Part shown: piece by piece, positions 49,100-61,139 of the stretch
Layout of the letters: each line of letters begins with the position of its first letter
Numbering within the stretch: position 1 is the first letter of the stretch
Assembly (NCBI GenBank): GCA_029379385.1
Contig: CM055605.1
Coordinates: 19,379,001 to 19,443,000, forward strand
Length of the DNA stretch: 64,000 nucleotides
Direction: 5' to 3'
Source of the DNA: Quillaja saponaria
Taxonomy: Eukaryota > Streptophyta > Magnoliopsida > Fabales > Quillajaceae
Notes under the pieces: model-generated
What the model saw: only the letters and a program-made list of their open reading frames with translations
The model's database searches: none
What the model was told of the DNA's origin: nothing
Translations under genes and position numbers: made by a program

Positions 49100-52000
49100 C
49101 AGGATGCATAGGTTTCCAACATTATGGCATCAGGTAATTTATCTGTTTGCTCAGTTGGTGCTAAAATATTGTTTGATTCTAAAGCTATTAATTCTTTCAT
49201 ATCTTCATATTTTGCTTCTTATGTGAAAAGGGCATTTGAGCCTCTTGGAGTTCCTTTAGCGATTTCAACTCCATTAAGGAAAATTATTTTAGGCATGGAT
49301 TGGTTGTCCACCCATCATGCCGTGGTAGCTTGTTGTGACAAGAGTGTTAAGTTTAGTATTCTTGAGAAGCCAACTTTTTTTCTCAAGGGGATTAGAATGA
49401 AGTTCCTCGTAATCTGATTTTAGCTATTCAGGCTACACGGCTTATTAAGAAGAAGCATCAAGCTTATGTAGCCTTTGTCAGGACTACTCAATTAGAATGT
49501 CCTCCTTTGGAGCATATTCTGGTGGTAAAGGAGTTCCCTGTAGTATTTTCCGAAAAGCTCTCTAGAATTCCTCCTGATCGAGAGATAAAATTCAATATGG
49601 AGTTGTACTCAACCAACTTTCATTCCTTCTATTGGATGGTTCGTATTGAACTGAGAGAGCTAAAGGTGTAGTTGTAAGATTTGCTAGATAAGGGACTCAT
49701 ATGTCCCAGTTCATCTCCTTGGGCCACTCCTATCTAGTTTGTTAAAAATGAGGATGGCTTGTTTAAACTGTGCATTAACTACCAGAAGTTGAACAAAGTC
49801 ACAGATAAGAACAACTATCTTCTGTCCAGGATTGATGATTTATTTGATCGGTTGTAGGGATCTCAATACTTTTCCAAGATTGGCCTTCATTAGCTCTGAA
49901 TTAAGAAGGAAGACATTCCAAAGATTACTTTTTATAGTCAATACTGACATTATGAATTTTTTGTTATGTCTTTTAAGCTTACTAATGCCCCTACAACGTT
50001 TATAGACATGATTGATAGGGTGTTTAAGCCTTTCTTGGATCAATTTGTCTTTGTTTTCATTGATGATATTCTATTACATTCTTAAAGTAAGAAGAAGCAT
50101 GAGCATCATTTTTGCATTGTATTACAAACACTTTGGAAAAATAAGCTTTATGCTAAATTCTCTAAGTGTGAATTTTGACTGAATCAGGTGATTTTTCTCG
50201 GATATGTGATTCCAAGGAAGAAATTCAGGTGAATCCTAAAAAGGTAAAAGCAGTTTAGAATTGGCTTTGACCAACAAATGTTTCTGAAATTCAAAGTTTT
50301 CTTGATTTGGCTGGTTATTACAGGAGATTGGGACAATTTTTCTTATATTGTTACTCTTTTGACTTAGTTGACTCAAAAAGGATTTAAGTTTGTACAGTCC
50401 AAGGCTTATGAGGAAAGTTTTCAACAGTTAAAGACTTGTTTGACCTCAACTCCAGTTCTTACACTTCTTTCAGGTATGGGTAAATATACGATGTTTTATG
50501 GTGCGTCTCGTATCAAGCTTGGATGTGTTTTGATGCAGGATGGTAAAGTAGTAGCATATACAGTAATCTTTACATTGATGATTTGGAGGCATCACTTGTA
50601 TGGTGAGACTTTTGAGATTTTCACGGCTCACAAAATCTTAAATATATCTTTAACCAGAATGAGTTAAATTTAAGACAGTGTAGATGGATTGAGTTATTGG
50701 AAGATTATAATTGCTAGATTTCTTATCATCCAAGTAAAGTAAATATGGTTGCAAATGCTCTAAGTAGAAAGCCTATGGGTAGTTTATCCCATTTGACAGT
50801 TGTGTGTAGTAAGGTTGTAAAAGACTTGTAGAGGTGTATGGATGAAGGAGTTAGATTTGAGGTGTCTTCTCAGGGAGTGTTGTTAGCTCATTTTCAGGTT
50901 AAACCTACTTTTATTGAAGTGATAAAAGTAGCACAAGCAGTTGATCCAAAGGTAGGCACAAAGAGAGTTAAGTGTGGTCAGGGTGTTATTGACGATTTCA
51001 GGGTGGATAGCGAAAGAGTACTGAGGTATTATAATCGGATTGTTATGCCATCTGATTCAAAGTTGAGGAGAAAGATTCTTGAAGCAGCTCACTGATCGGC
51101 ATATGGCATGCATCCTAGTTCTTTTAAAATGTATCAATATTTGAAGAAAGATGTAGCTAATTTTGTTTTTAAGTTCCTTGTAAGCCAATAGTAAAAGCTA
51201 AGCATCAAAGGCTTGTAGGAATGTTACAAAGGATAGGTATTCCGAAGTGGAAGCGGGAAAAAGTTATTATGAACTTTGTATCAGAACTTCCTAAGACTTT
51301 TAAAGGTTTTGATTCTATTTGGGTGATTGTTGATCGTTTAGCAAAGTCTGCACATTTTCTTCCGGTGAAACCTACTTATTCAGCATATCAATATGGGAAG
51401 TTGTACCTGGACGAGATTGTTTCATTACATGGACTACCAGTTTCCATTATCTCTAACTGAGGCGTTTAAATTACAACGGAGTTCCGGAAGTCTTTTCAAG
51501 AGGCTCTTGGTATGTAATTATTGTTCAGTATAGCTTTCCATCCTCAAACTGATGTTCAATCTGAAGGGACTATATACTCTTTGGAGGATATGTTGCGAGC
51601 TTCTGTTATTGACTTTGAAGGTAGTTGGGATTAGCATCTTCCACTTTTGGAGTTTGTGTATAACAACTACTATCATAGTAGCATTCAGATGGCACCATTC
51701 GAAGCATTGTATGGTAGGAAGTGTCGATCTCCGATTGGATGGTTTATGGTAGGTGAACATTAGTTGCTAGGACTAGAGTTAGTTCATAATGTTGTAGACA
51801 AGGTGCAAGTGATTCGTGATAGGCTACAAATAGCTCAAAGTAGATAAAAGTCATATGATGATAACCATCGAAGACAATTTAAGTTTAAAGTAAGTGATCA
51901 CGTGTTTCTAAAAGTTTTACCTTTTATAGGGACCATGAGATTTAGTAAGAAAGGCAAGTTGAGTTTGAGATTTATTGGACTTTTTCAGATCCTGGATAAG

Positions 52001-52320
52001 GTTAGAACAATGGTGTATAGGTTGGCGTTGCCCCTAGATTTTGATAAAGTACATCCAATATTTCATATATTAATGCTTTGAAAGTATTTGTTAGACGAGT
52101 CTCATGTTTTATGGATTCAGGAGATACAAGTTGATAAAAATCTCACGTACGAGGAACACATGTGGCAATCATTGATAGACAAGTCCGTAAACTTCGATCA
52201 AAGATTATTCCTTTAGTAAAAGTTGTATGGCAACATCATAGTAATAATGAAGTCATTTGGGAATCCGAGAGTGATATGAAACAACAATACCTATAGTTAT
52301 TTGAATAATTCAGGTTAATG
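49100..52320 (+). pseudogene. pol of the Tekay-like element, broken
   Basis: The protease (49124 onward) has ILFDSKAINSFIS instead of the catalytic DSG or DTG, and ILGMDWLSTHHAVV follows. Reverse transcriptase spans about 49620-50230 with the FIDDI catalytic box at 50056-50070. RNase H (about 50370-50790) includes QKGFKFVQSKAYEESFQQLK and HPSKVNMVANALSRKP. Integrase (about 51010-51840) has VIVDRLAKSAHFLPVKPTYS and [15 protein letters not shown]. The C-terminal chromodomain-like region (52030-52310) has TYEEHMWQSLIDKSVN. Most stops look like C-to-T or G-to-A changes. No active product is possible. Confidence 0.92.
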
Positions 52321-52367
52321 ACATACTCTTATAACTTTCTAGTTGAAATTCAGGATGAATTTCTTTT

Positions 52368-52376
52368 AAGGTGGGG
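52368..52376 (+). other. Polypurine tract of the Tekay-like element
   Basis: AAGGTGGGG directly before the 3' LTR start. It is 9 bp with one T, so slightly eroded. Confidence 0.75.
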
Positions 52377-53768
52377 TGTATTATAACCCTATGTTGTACA
52401 TACGATTCAGAATGGTTATGCGTAATTCATTGTGATTAGGTGAATAAATTAAAATGTAATTAGATGACTATTTGTTTTTGTGTGTGTGTATATATATGTA
52501 TATATAATATAAGAATTAAAATTTTGTTACTACATTATTGGTTGGTTTGAAACTTGAAATTTAATTGTGTAAATTATATTGATAAAACAATAATAATAAC
52601 AATAAATATTTAAATAAAATAAGAAGCTAGAAACTATATATATACATATAAGTTAAATATAGATCACAAAATTGACATTTGACTTTTGACTACTTTAGTT
52701 TTAGTTTTATTTATTTTATCTTTTCTCCTTCTTTCCACTCGCATAAGTCTGCACCGCCTCATTTCCTCTAGCTTGGCCGAGCCCTATTATACCAAGAAAC
52801 TCATTGATTTTCTTGCTTTCCAATCTTTGGCTTAGAAATCTCTAGTTTTCTCTTCTTTTATTTAAGTTCAAGGTACAAATTTCCCTTCCTGAGTTTCTCC
52901 ATTACCTTATACGTTTTATTCTCTTTCTTATGTGGAGTTTTGTGTTCCTTTCATGGTGTTTATGGTTGCCGTTGGTTTTCAAGGAGAGATTACATATGTT
53001 ATCTTCAACCATGAGTTCTTTGCGTGAGTGTGTTTTAGCTGTGTGTGTGTGGTGTAACAAAAGAAAAGGGCTGCTACTGGACCAATGAAGACATGCCCTG
53101 TTGTGGCATGGTTTCCACCTTAAATCTCTACCATCTAAGGGCAAGTTTCAGGCCGTGGGGGAAGGTGGAAACAAGGAGTAGTTATGGCAGCTCAATCCTT
53201 CCATTTAGGCGTGAAAGGAAAAGTCTGGTGGACAGCATACCTTCATGTTGCTGTCCACTATTTTGGGGCAGCAACCTTAAAGTGTTGCTATCATCCTTGT
53301 TTACTTGTTAAAAGAATAAAAGGGGGCGATGGGTTAGGCTTATAAGATAGCACGGCAACTAGAAAAGAAAAGGGAAAGTAAACTCTTCTTGCCAAGAGTT
53401 TCTTGGAGAATTGATGAAGTTTAAAGTATTCCCTAATTCAAGCATTAAAAGAATTGTATTGAGAACTAATATTGACCTTGAAGTATTATTATTACAAGAG
53501 GAATATGTGCAGAAATTTATTCCCTTGGAACCTCAATTTAGTTAAGTTACTTATGTTAAATTAAGAGTTGTAATCTTTCCAGTTAAGTGAAGTGTTGGGA
53601 ATTCCTTTTAGTTAATTAAGAGAATAAAATTGGTAGATAATTAGGAAACACAGAATTTCCTTATATTAAGGTTAATACTTGTTAAGTTAACAAAAGCTTA
53701 AGTATAAGAAATTAAGGTAGTCTAAATTATTGATTTACTTTAAGTATTGGTGAATTTTCAATTATAGA
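52377..53768 (+). repeat. 3' LTR of the Tekay-like element, truncated
   Basis: Starts TGTATTATAACCC and follows the 5' LTR closely up to GTGAATTTTCAAT (about 53765), where the match ends abruptly. About half of the LTR is missing. The sequence beyond is unrelated to the LTR. Confidence 0.9.
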
Positions 53769-54442
53769 ATTTGTCCACCTCCTTATCAAGGCTTCCATGA
53801 ATCTTCCTCCAAATTCAGCCATCATGTAGATTATTCTAGAATAAGTTAGCTTAATGACTAAGCTAATTATTCTTGCCTCTATTGTTGACATTTCTAAAGA
53901 TTAGAAACTTGACCTAGTGTACATGAATTGTGTAGATAATTTTAGAGTATAATTAGCTGAATGACTAAGCTAATTATTCTTGCCTCCAAACATATTCTAG
54001 ATTGTTTGACCAACATGTATGATTCTACACAAATCTAGATACAGGCATACTTGAACTTTATAGATTTTCAAATTATATTTCCAACAGAAACAAAGACCAA
54101 ACAACACTAACTGCAAGCCTATGTAATTGAAAATGTCAAAATGACGGAATTTTGTTAATTACAATAATCAATTCAACATAAGCTGTAAAAATTATTGTAC
54201 CGAGTAAGCAATTTTCTTTATAACTCTTTATATAATGCCAAAGAAGCAATAATATGATATTTCAAAATGTTTACGTACAACCCCAATCATATCATAAATA
54301 TATAACTTTGAATATGTCTCTTTATATGTTTTCAAGAAATAGTGTATAAAGAGATTCCGAGAATGCAGTGTGCGCTCAATAAGTTAGATCTACATATAAA
54401 ATGGGGTGTATTAATTATTTGGAAAAGGCTGTTTGATTTGTT
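53769..54442. other. Host-like flank, 3' of the CSLD pseudogene
   Basis: No coding frame. It contains an imperfect direct repeat of CTTAATGACTAAGCTAATTATTCTTGCCTC (53850-53880 and 53953-53985). It may include the former 3' untranslated region of the CSLD gene, which is read leftwards. Confidence 0.5.
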
Positions 54443-55412
54443 TCATGGAAATTGGAAACCTCTTCCTTCTCCTGTAGCTTGTCCTTGAACAGTAGCCTTA
54501 GGAGGGCTAATAGCAACCCAGAGCAAGGAAAGCGTAATAGCAATGAGACCTGACCAGACAAAGACAATGGTAGGTGTCTTCCCTCTCCTTCCCATCAAAC
54601 CTTTGGCAAATGGATATAGATAAGCCAGCACCCAAAAGCTAAAGAATGCTCCACCAACGAACTTACTCTATTCAGGGACACTGCTATAGATTGTCCTGGA
54701 GAACGCAACAGCTATAGCAATTATGTTCACCATCACAATGACAATGGGTGGAATCATCAAGGAAGTCTACTTCACAATATACAGGTAACCGAAAATGTCA
54801 TTAACATCTTCTCCTGAGGACTTTGAGGTCAAGGTGAAGGTTTCAATTCCTGCAATTACCTTGAGAAGGCCTTGCAGCACTGCGGCTAAGTAGCACTAGT
54901 CCCAGAAATGAGCCAGAACTGTTCGTTCCTTCACCACTCTTCTAATCTCATACCGGACCATTTAACCTCTAGGATTGCTAGCATTATAAGGCATGCAGTA
55001 ATGATAAGAAGGTAGACTAAGAAGGCCACGCTTAGAGTTTGTACAATGAAAAATCCGAAAGAAAGTGAGAGCATAGGGAGGAAGCAGTACACAATAAGGA
55101 GCAAGGTGGTAAAAGGGTAGACGCCTACGTACATTAAGGTAGGCCAGTCATTGGAAAAGTTGAGTTTTTTTGGATGCAAGCAGCGTAGTGTTTCTTGAAA
55201 AGAATATCTCAACGGAGCCCGTTGCCCAGCGGAACACCTGGTGTAGTCGATCTGGGTGGTTTGGAGCTGACCCACAAAATTCATCCCTCTTGGTGATGCA
55301 ATACACCAAATGCCATCCAAGGTTGTGCATTGGATAGCCTGTAACTACATCTTCCGTACAAGAGCCATGAATCCCTTCTACTCGGTCTCCCCATTCTGTC
55401 TTGTCTTCGTAC
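54443..55412 (-). pseudogene. Cellulose synthase-like D gene, 3' exon, broken
   Basis: The exon begins at 55412 after an acceptor (TGCAG) with [13 protein letters not shown], then [10 protein letters not shown], whose TED holds the third catalytic Asp of this GT2 family. [20 protein letters not shown] includes the QxxRW box. Transmembrane stretches and the conserved end [36 protein letters not shown] follow, with the stop at 54443. Lesions are a frameshift near 55165, TGA after LEEW near 54932, and further TAG stops. The 5' part with the first two catalytic Asp residues is absent, cut by repeat copy B. CSLD proteins make wall beta-glucans in the Golgi or plasma membrane. The match is closest to CSLD rather than CesA, by the C-terminal motifs. 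Confidence 0.92.
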
Positions 55413-55737
55413 CTGCATGCATGATAGCGTGGCATGTAATATATTAGAAGTTAATTAACAAAATTATTGATACTCTAGCCAAGTAGAAAAGAAATTAATG
55501 ACTATCAGTAATGTTACCAATAGGAAATGACTAATACAGCTTCGGCAACAGTAGGGGCATCAAGTGGCTCACGCAGTTTTATAATGAAACTAAATTAATT
55601 AATTAATTAATAGTGGCCAATGATTTGCCAACCTTTTGTTTGTATTACCATGGATGAATTTTTTGTGTGAATATGAGATGTAGTGTTGTCGGTTTGTTAT
55701 TAGTTTCTAGGTTAGTATTACATAATAGTGTATAGAG

Positions 55738-55982
55738 GATGTGCTATCCTCTCTGAGGACGTTGTAGAGCTTCATCTTCATCTTCAGTAAAGGCTTTATC
55801 TCCATCTACAGTTGCAACTCTACTAGCTCTTTCTACGGCTGCAGCTGCAGCTTCACCTCCCTCTACAGCTACAGCTCCACCTCCAAGTGTTCTGTTACTT
55901 GCTTCATCTTCGAAGCAAGTTCAAAACCTATATGATGTGGGCTCAGATAAGATCCCATTAAGCTTAGGATTTGTACCAACAT
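55738..55982 (+). pseudogene. Ser/Ala/Pro-rich exon remnant, copy B
   Basis: Better preserved than copy A: one frame is open from about 55757 to the donor at 55983 and reads ASSSSSVKALSPSTVATLL, then STAAAAASPPSTATAPPPS and VQNLYDVGSDKIPLSLGFVP. The next block after a TTACAG acceptor (near 56078) contains FRSSGFEHRADLECHDIN. It looks like the N-terminus of an element-encoded protein (a CACTA second gene or gag). Function unknown. Confidence 0.45.
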
Positions 55983-58060
55983 GTAAGTTATAATTTCAAG
56001 TTTAAGAATAATTTTTCTTTTTTTCCTTTTTTTTTATGAATTTCATTATTCTTACACATACTTAATTTGTATTACAGCTTTAGGTCATCAGGATTTGAGC
56101 ATAGGGCGGATCTTGAGTGTCATGACATAAACTTAGGGCTATGATTGGCATGAGAATCATGGTAGATCCAGGGCCCACAGTAGCTCCCACGATCCAACAA
56201 TAAAACATTTTTCCTTTAGTTCATCTTCAATACTTGGATTACCAATGAACTTGTTGTATTTGCAATAGTTTCCTTTTCGCCACTTGCAAATGATTATAGA
56301 ACTACTTACTTCATTATTTTATTTTCATACCATTAAAAAAAAAAAAAATTTGTTGACTTAAGTGTAACTTTGCTTTGTTAAGTTTATTCTAGATTACCTT
56401 CATACATCATTTAACTCATAAGCCTTTATTCACAAGTATTACTAAAACTAAGTCTTACTAATCATTTAACATAGTTGAAATATTACCTTCGATATACAAG
56501 CAAGCAATATTCTCCATGGATAAATTACATGCATATTCATTTACAAAACTTTACTACTTTATTAGCTATTACACAGATAATTTGTACTCTTTACATGAGT
56601 ATAATCATACTTTCCCAAGTCTCTCATAACCAAGCTTTCGCAATTGCTACTAATGAGTCCTATAGCTACCTATGATTTATTGAACGTACAGGAATGAGAT
56701 TTATATCTCAGTAGACAGGGATACAATGCATCATGTGACAGAATGCATCATATTATTCATATACTTCGTGTTTTCTTTTATAACAATCATAACTTACACA
56801 TAATTCATTTCACTATCATTCTTATATATCCACAGCCACACATATAAGATTAATCATCATTCCACAATCAATCATCACATCATTTAGTCCATATACAATT
56901 TAAGAGCAATTAAATAATTAAACATTTCATATGATGCCCATTCACATAAGCCACATATCGTAATAATTATACATTAAGGAGTAACACTATCACAAGTATT
57001 AAACATCCAATAGTTACTCAAAGTTGCTCACTCATATCATTCAATCAACCACAATTCCATAATGCAGTAAATAGGAAATCCTGTCTACCTCAATTCCAGC
57101 CACAACTTATATACTTAAACAAATGCAGCAAAACCAAGTCCAATCATCACCTATAGGAAGTCATCTACCTTTCTTATTCAAAAGCTTCTCCTAAAATATT
57201 GATTGAACTTGCTCAAACCACATAGGAACACAAACAGGGAAAATAAAGGTTTGTCTCTACCTGCAGTTAGAATTACCGTTTTAGGCCTTCAATAAATTCC
57301 AACCAAGTCATTAACACCTTCTCTACAACTCTTCTTTAGACATCCCCACTGATTTGGCCTATAATTTCGTTAAAATGGAGTTGTACCAAACCGTGTGCAC
57401 ATATGTAGTTCTTGGTTCCCATAAACAACTTCCAATACTCCTAGATTACATATCACTTGGAACCATATTTTAAAACTATCCAGATTAGTCCCTTAGGATC
57501 TTAGAAACAACTCCTACTCAGATATCCTAAGTTAAATTAGTACACAATCCTAGACAAAGTCCTCTGGACTAACTGAAGCTCACCTATAATCTAACACGAA
57601 TTCAAAGCAGTCTAATAGTTATAGCATAAATTCTACTTAGAACCAGGTTACGAAATTCTATAGATATTATCTCAAGACCTTAAACTACACTTTCTTCTTA
57701 GGACTACTAAACTAATCCAGTTCAAAAAAGAACCTGAAATCCCATATTTCTCATAACAAGAAAATTTGAACATTTTTGTGTTCCCTTTTCTCTCCTCTTC
57801 ATCTTTGCCTTCTACACTTGAGTGAAGATTTAGGTTCTTGGCACTTATGTATGCCCAAAAAAGCTACACTTTCTCTGCAAAAGCTCTCCCTTCTCACTAA
57901 AACCAGAAACACAGATAGAGAGAATGAATTGGTAAGTGTGTGGTGAAAAATAGTTAATTTGGAGTACATAAATCCTTTACCCTTTACGTGCTTACCCGGT
58001 TACTAACTTAGCTTACTCATTAAGCTAACAATAGACACTAGCTATTGTACACTTAATTGC

Positions 58061-58065
<5 letters not shown>

Positions 58066-58091
<26 letters not shown>
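58066..58091. repeat. (AT)n microsatellite
   Basis: About 13 AT units. The same site in copy A (4097-4106) has only about 5, so it expanded after duplication. Confidence 0.92.
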
Positions 58092-58366
58092 CTTCAGTAA
58101 TATTTCTTTTATGCATAAACATAATTAAGCACTCACTCAAAAGACATTATTTAATTAGTATTCATTCTTCCACTAACTTAGCTAATATAACATTCCTATA
58201 TGTATGCATGTAAATGTAAAGTTATAGAAATATAGATGTTGCTTCTTGTGTGAACACATCATTATTTCCATCTTAGTAATCACATAAGTGAACATAAATT
58301 GTATGATCATATATTCACTTAATGCCAAGCATACAATTCATTTTCTAACTTCATTTATATAATTTG

Positions 58367-60172
58367 TCACACCCCACACGGAGACATGACTAGCCAAAGG
58401 AATGGATAACCAAACTTCCGTAATCCTAACTCCAAACTAAGAGAATGCATATGACCATTAACCAAATTAGAATTTAAAAGGAAAGTGTATAAAGTAAACC
58501 ATATGCAAAGACTCATTTACTAAGATGTATAATGATTTAACTAAAAATTTCGGATGAGGTTCCCCGTAAAGTAGAACATGCTTAATAATACAAATATTAT
58601 ACCGAGTTGCACATAACTAGTTAACAACAACAATATCCATAAGGAGCTCTGCTCCGTTTTATACCATAAACAATAACAATTAAACTGTTACACAAGACAA
58701 CATTCAACTCCAAAAGCCCTAATGTGACTATAAATTTCATCCATTGGCCTCAAGTAGGTGATCTCAATTATGTACCTTTCTACAACACAATCGGTAAATC
58801 AAGTATCTGTCGATGACGCCTGTTGAGCTCTTGATAATAAAAAAAATTGAACAAACAAGGTATGATTCATAAAGGCTCAGTGAATGAAAAATGTATCCAA
58901 AGGGTATTAGCATCAATCAACATGTAATTCAAACATGTAGGTCAAATAATCTTATGTTATGACAATTTACAAAAACAATTCAATTTCATACTTATATAGA
59001 TATAGAAAACATAAAATCAAAAAAATATAGTTCACATAATTTAGTACATAAACAAATCAATCAAACATCCAGAAGGGCCAATTAGAGTAACTTAGCACCC
59101 GTACACTAAATACACATCCTCATCAGGGCATTTTTACTCCTGCACACCAAGAATATATTAATTCCTCACATATCCTTACTAGGTTTTGAATTACTTGAAT
59201 ATTTTCAATCAAATCAAATCATTCTATATTGTACCTGGATTTTAAAAAAATATATAGTTTCATTGGCCCTTATCACACGCAAGCATAATTTCATATCAAA
59301 ACACAATACAATTAATATTAAAATATCACAACATAGTACTTTTACCAATTAATTCAACTAAGTGTTAAACATTCACATTTGAGAAATATTTTCACATATA
59401 CACATATAAACATCTAGAAAAATACTCATAACAAACTAGTAACCAATGGATAACAATTTCCACTCACAAGGCTTAAGGATTTGGTTCATCATTCCTTCTA
59501 AGATTCAAAGATGGTGATGGCTCAACAACGTTCCGGAGCTGAAAATTATAATTTTAGGTGTTATTAATGTATAAATTTCATGGTTAATCCTATAATTCCT
59601 CAACTCTCTATATTTACATGCATTCCTTTGAAATCCTTTTTAGGCATTTTATCAAACACTTTAAGGGCATGATTTATGCTAGTTTAAGTACATGTGCGTT
59701 TATATATATATACATACCCTAACAGAATCAACACAATTCCATCAAACCAACATTACTCATATTCTAATTATTAAATTAGTAAAGTTAGTTATTTCAAATT
59801 TTTCAAGAGTTTATATTCTATAATTCAACATTAATACAATCAAATTCCATGCTTCCCCCTTCCCTAACCATTTAACCCTTACTCTTTACATTACTTTCAA
59901 GTTCTATTTCACCTTTCCAAAGTCTTTAAACTCCAACTAAATCAAATACCAAATGGAAAGGATTCTAATTCAAGGGAAAACACTATCTTATTTGGACAAG
60001 GGACATGGAAATACCAACAAAGAAAGGTGGCTGTTGCACCTTTTGTTGTTGCCGTGAAGGAGGTTGTGTTACCAAGGATAGAAAAGAAGAGGAAGAAGGC
60101 AACTTGATTGTTGCCAAAACAGGGGATGTTATGGTTGCTTTCTTTGATTGAAATACTATAAACACTACAAGA
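58367..60172 (-). repeat. Inverted chromovirus LTR, related to the Tekay LTR
   Basis: Read on the minus strand, its end (GGTTATCCATTCCTTTGGC, then GTGTGACA) matches the end of the 5' Tekay LTR near 47519-47565. Further in, GTGATAAGGGCCAATGAAAC and TAAGTTACTCTAATTGGCCC have counterparts near 46575 and 46805. The copies are clearly diverged. No internal domains adjoin it, so it is a solo or partial LTR. CACTA-3 begins at 60173. Confidence 0.72.
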
Positions 60173-60859
60173 AAAATGAGTACTACCCACTAACATTTAC
60201 CGACTAACTGAGGTTAGTTAGTAAAGCACACAAATACCAACTAATGAATACGTTACCGACCAACCTGTAGTTGGTGATTTAGTAAGTATATTGGCAAGAA
60301 TAGTGTTTCTTTTGGAGTGTGTTTTACCAACTAACTAAGTTAATTGGTAAATATGTTTTATTTGAGTAGTAAGTTTTTTTTTTAAATTTTTTATTGACCA
60401 ACAAATTAAGTTGGTTGGTGTTTTAATATTTTTTATTTCTACTAGCAAACTAGGATCAGTCGATAAAGGCTTTCACTCTAATTTTTTTTCTGACCAATAA
60501 GTTTGGTTAGTTGGTGAATTTTAAAGCCTTAGATCTAAAAACATGCAATCTTTCATTTATTTATTTATTTATTTTTGCTAGGTTCCCCTTCATCCCCGAA
60601 ATCTTCTAGATAAGTCTTCCCTTTCACCCTAAAAAACGAGCATCTTCACCGTAGAGCTTTGCTGTCACTACTCTGGTTTTGTTGTTGTAACTGCCTCTAC
60701 TATGGCTTCGTTGCTCTAACGCCGCCTCTACTTTAAAGTATTTGCTCACTATTTCCCAGAAATAATTGGGTTTATTTATAGGTCGTCCATTTCTCTGAGG
60801 TTTGAAGTTCTCATTTTCTCACCTCCTAGTAATCTTCTTCCCTTTTTCGCATGTTTCAC
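60173..60859 (+). mobile_element. CACTA-3: left end only, interrupted by copia
   Basis: CACTACAAGAAAAATGAG at 60173 is a CACTA terminus. It is followed by subterminal repeats of a TTAGTTGGTAAA / ACCAACTAAC motif in both orientations (60195-60520). From 60580 the sequence is coding-like only in short stretches. At 60860 the copia LTR begins. The other end and the TSD lie outside the window or are lost. Confidence 0.75.
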
Positions 60860-61046
60860 TGTTAGAGTATAAATATAGATAGATTAGTTAGTAGGTCAAA
60901 TTTCCTTATTTATAGTTTCGTTATTTATATATAGTTGACTTACTTGTACTCCATACAATCTCATAGTATAAATATATTATCTTGGTATAAAGAATTCTTA
61001 TCCAATTCATCAAAATACTTTGGGTATCTTTCTTTTAGGTTTTACA
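60860..61046 (+). repeat. 5' LTR of the copia element
   Basis: 187 bp, from TGTTAGAG to TTTTACA. The borders are fixed by the TG..CA ends and the adjoining primer-binding site. Confidence 0.9.
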
Positions 61047-61058
61047 TGGTATCAGAGC
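61047..61058 (+). other. Primer-binding site of the copia element
   Basis: TGGTATCAGAGC, the perfect complement of the initiator tRNA-Met 3' end, directly after the LTR. Confidence 0.95.
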
Positions 61059-61139
61059 TTAGGGAGAGAAAATCCTAAATTTTATTTTCTGCTGTGTTTC
61101 TTTCCAGTGTGTCTCTCTATTGCTGTGTTTCATTCTAGA

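Larger units (their letters stand above)
44793..53768 (+). mobile_element. Tekay/Del-like chromovirus (Ty3/gypsy), 3' LTR truncated
   Basis: The 5' LTR (44793-47566), primer-binding site, gag, protease, reverse transcriptase, RNase H, integrase, C-terminal region, polypurine tract and the first ~1.39 kb of the 3' LTR are all recognisable in order. LTRs of about 2.8 kb and a chromodomain-like C-terminus fit the Tekay/Del lineage. A hand count over about 230 aligned LTR bases gives roughly 7% differences, so the insertion is old. The 3' LTR stops at 53768 and no TSD can be read. Every coding part has stops. Confidence 0.93.
55583..58366. repeat. Dispersed repeat, copy B (partner at 1561-4365)
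   Basis: Colinear with copy A over about 2.8 kb in the same orientation. The left border lies near 55583. On the right it stops at 58366, where an inverted chromovirus LTR starts, while copy A continues. The AT run (58066-58091) is longer than in copy A. It carries no intact gene. Confidence 0.8.

Noticed and set aside
59942..60196. Minus-strand open frames near 60000
   Set aside because: They overlap each other in different frames within LTR sequence and have no recognisable domain.
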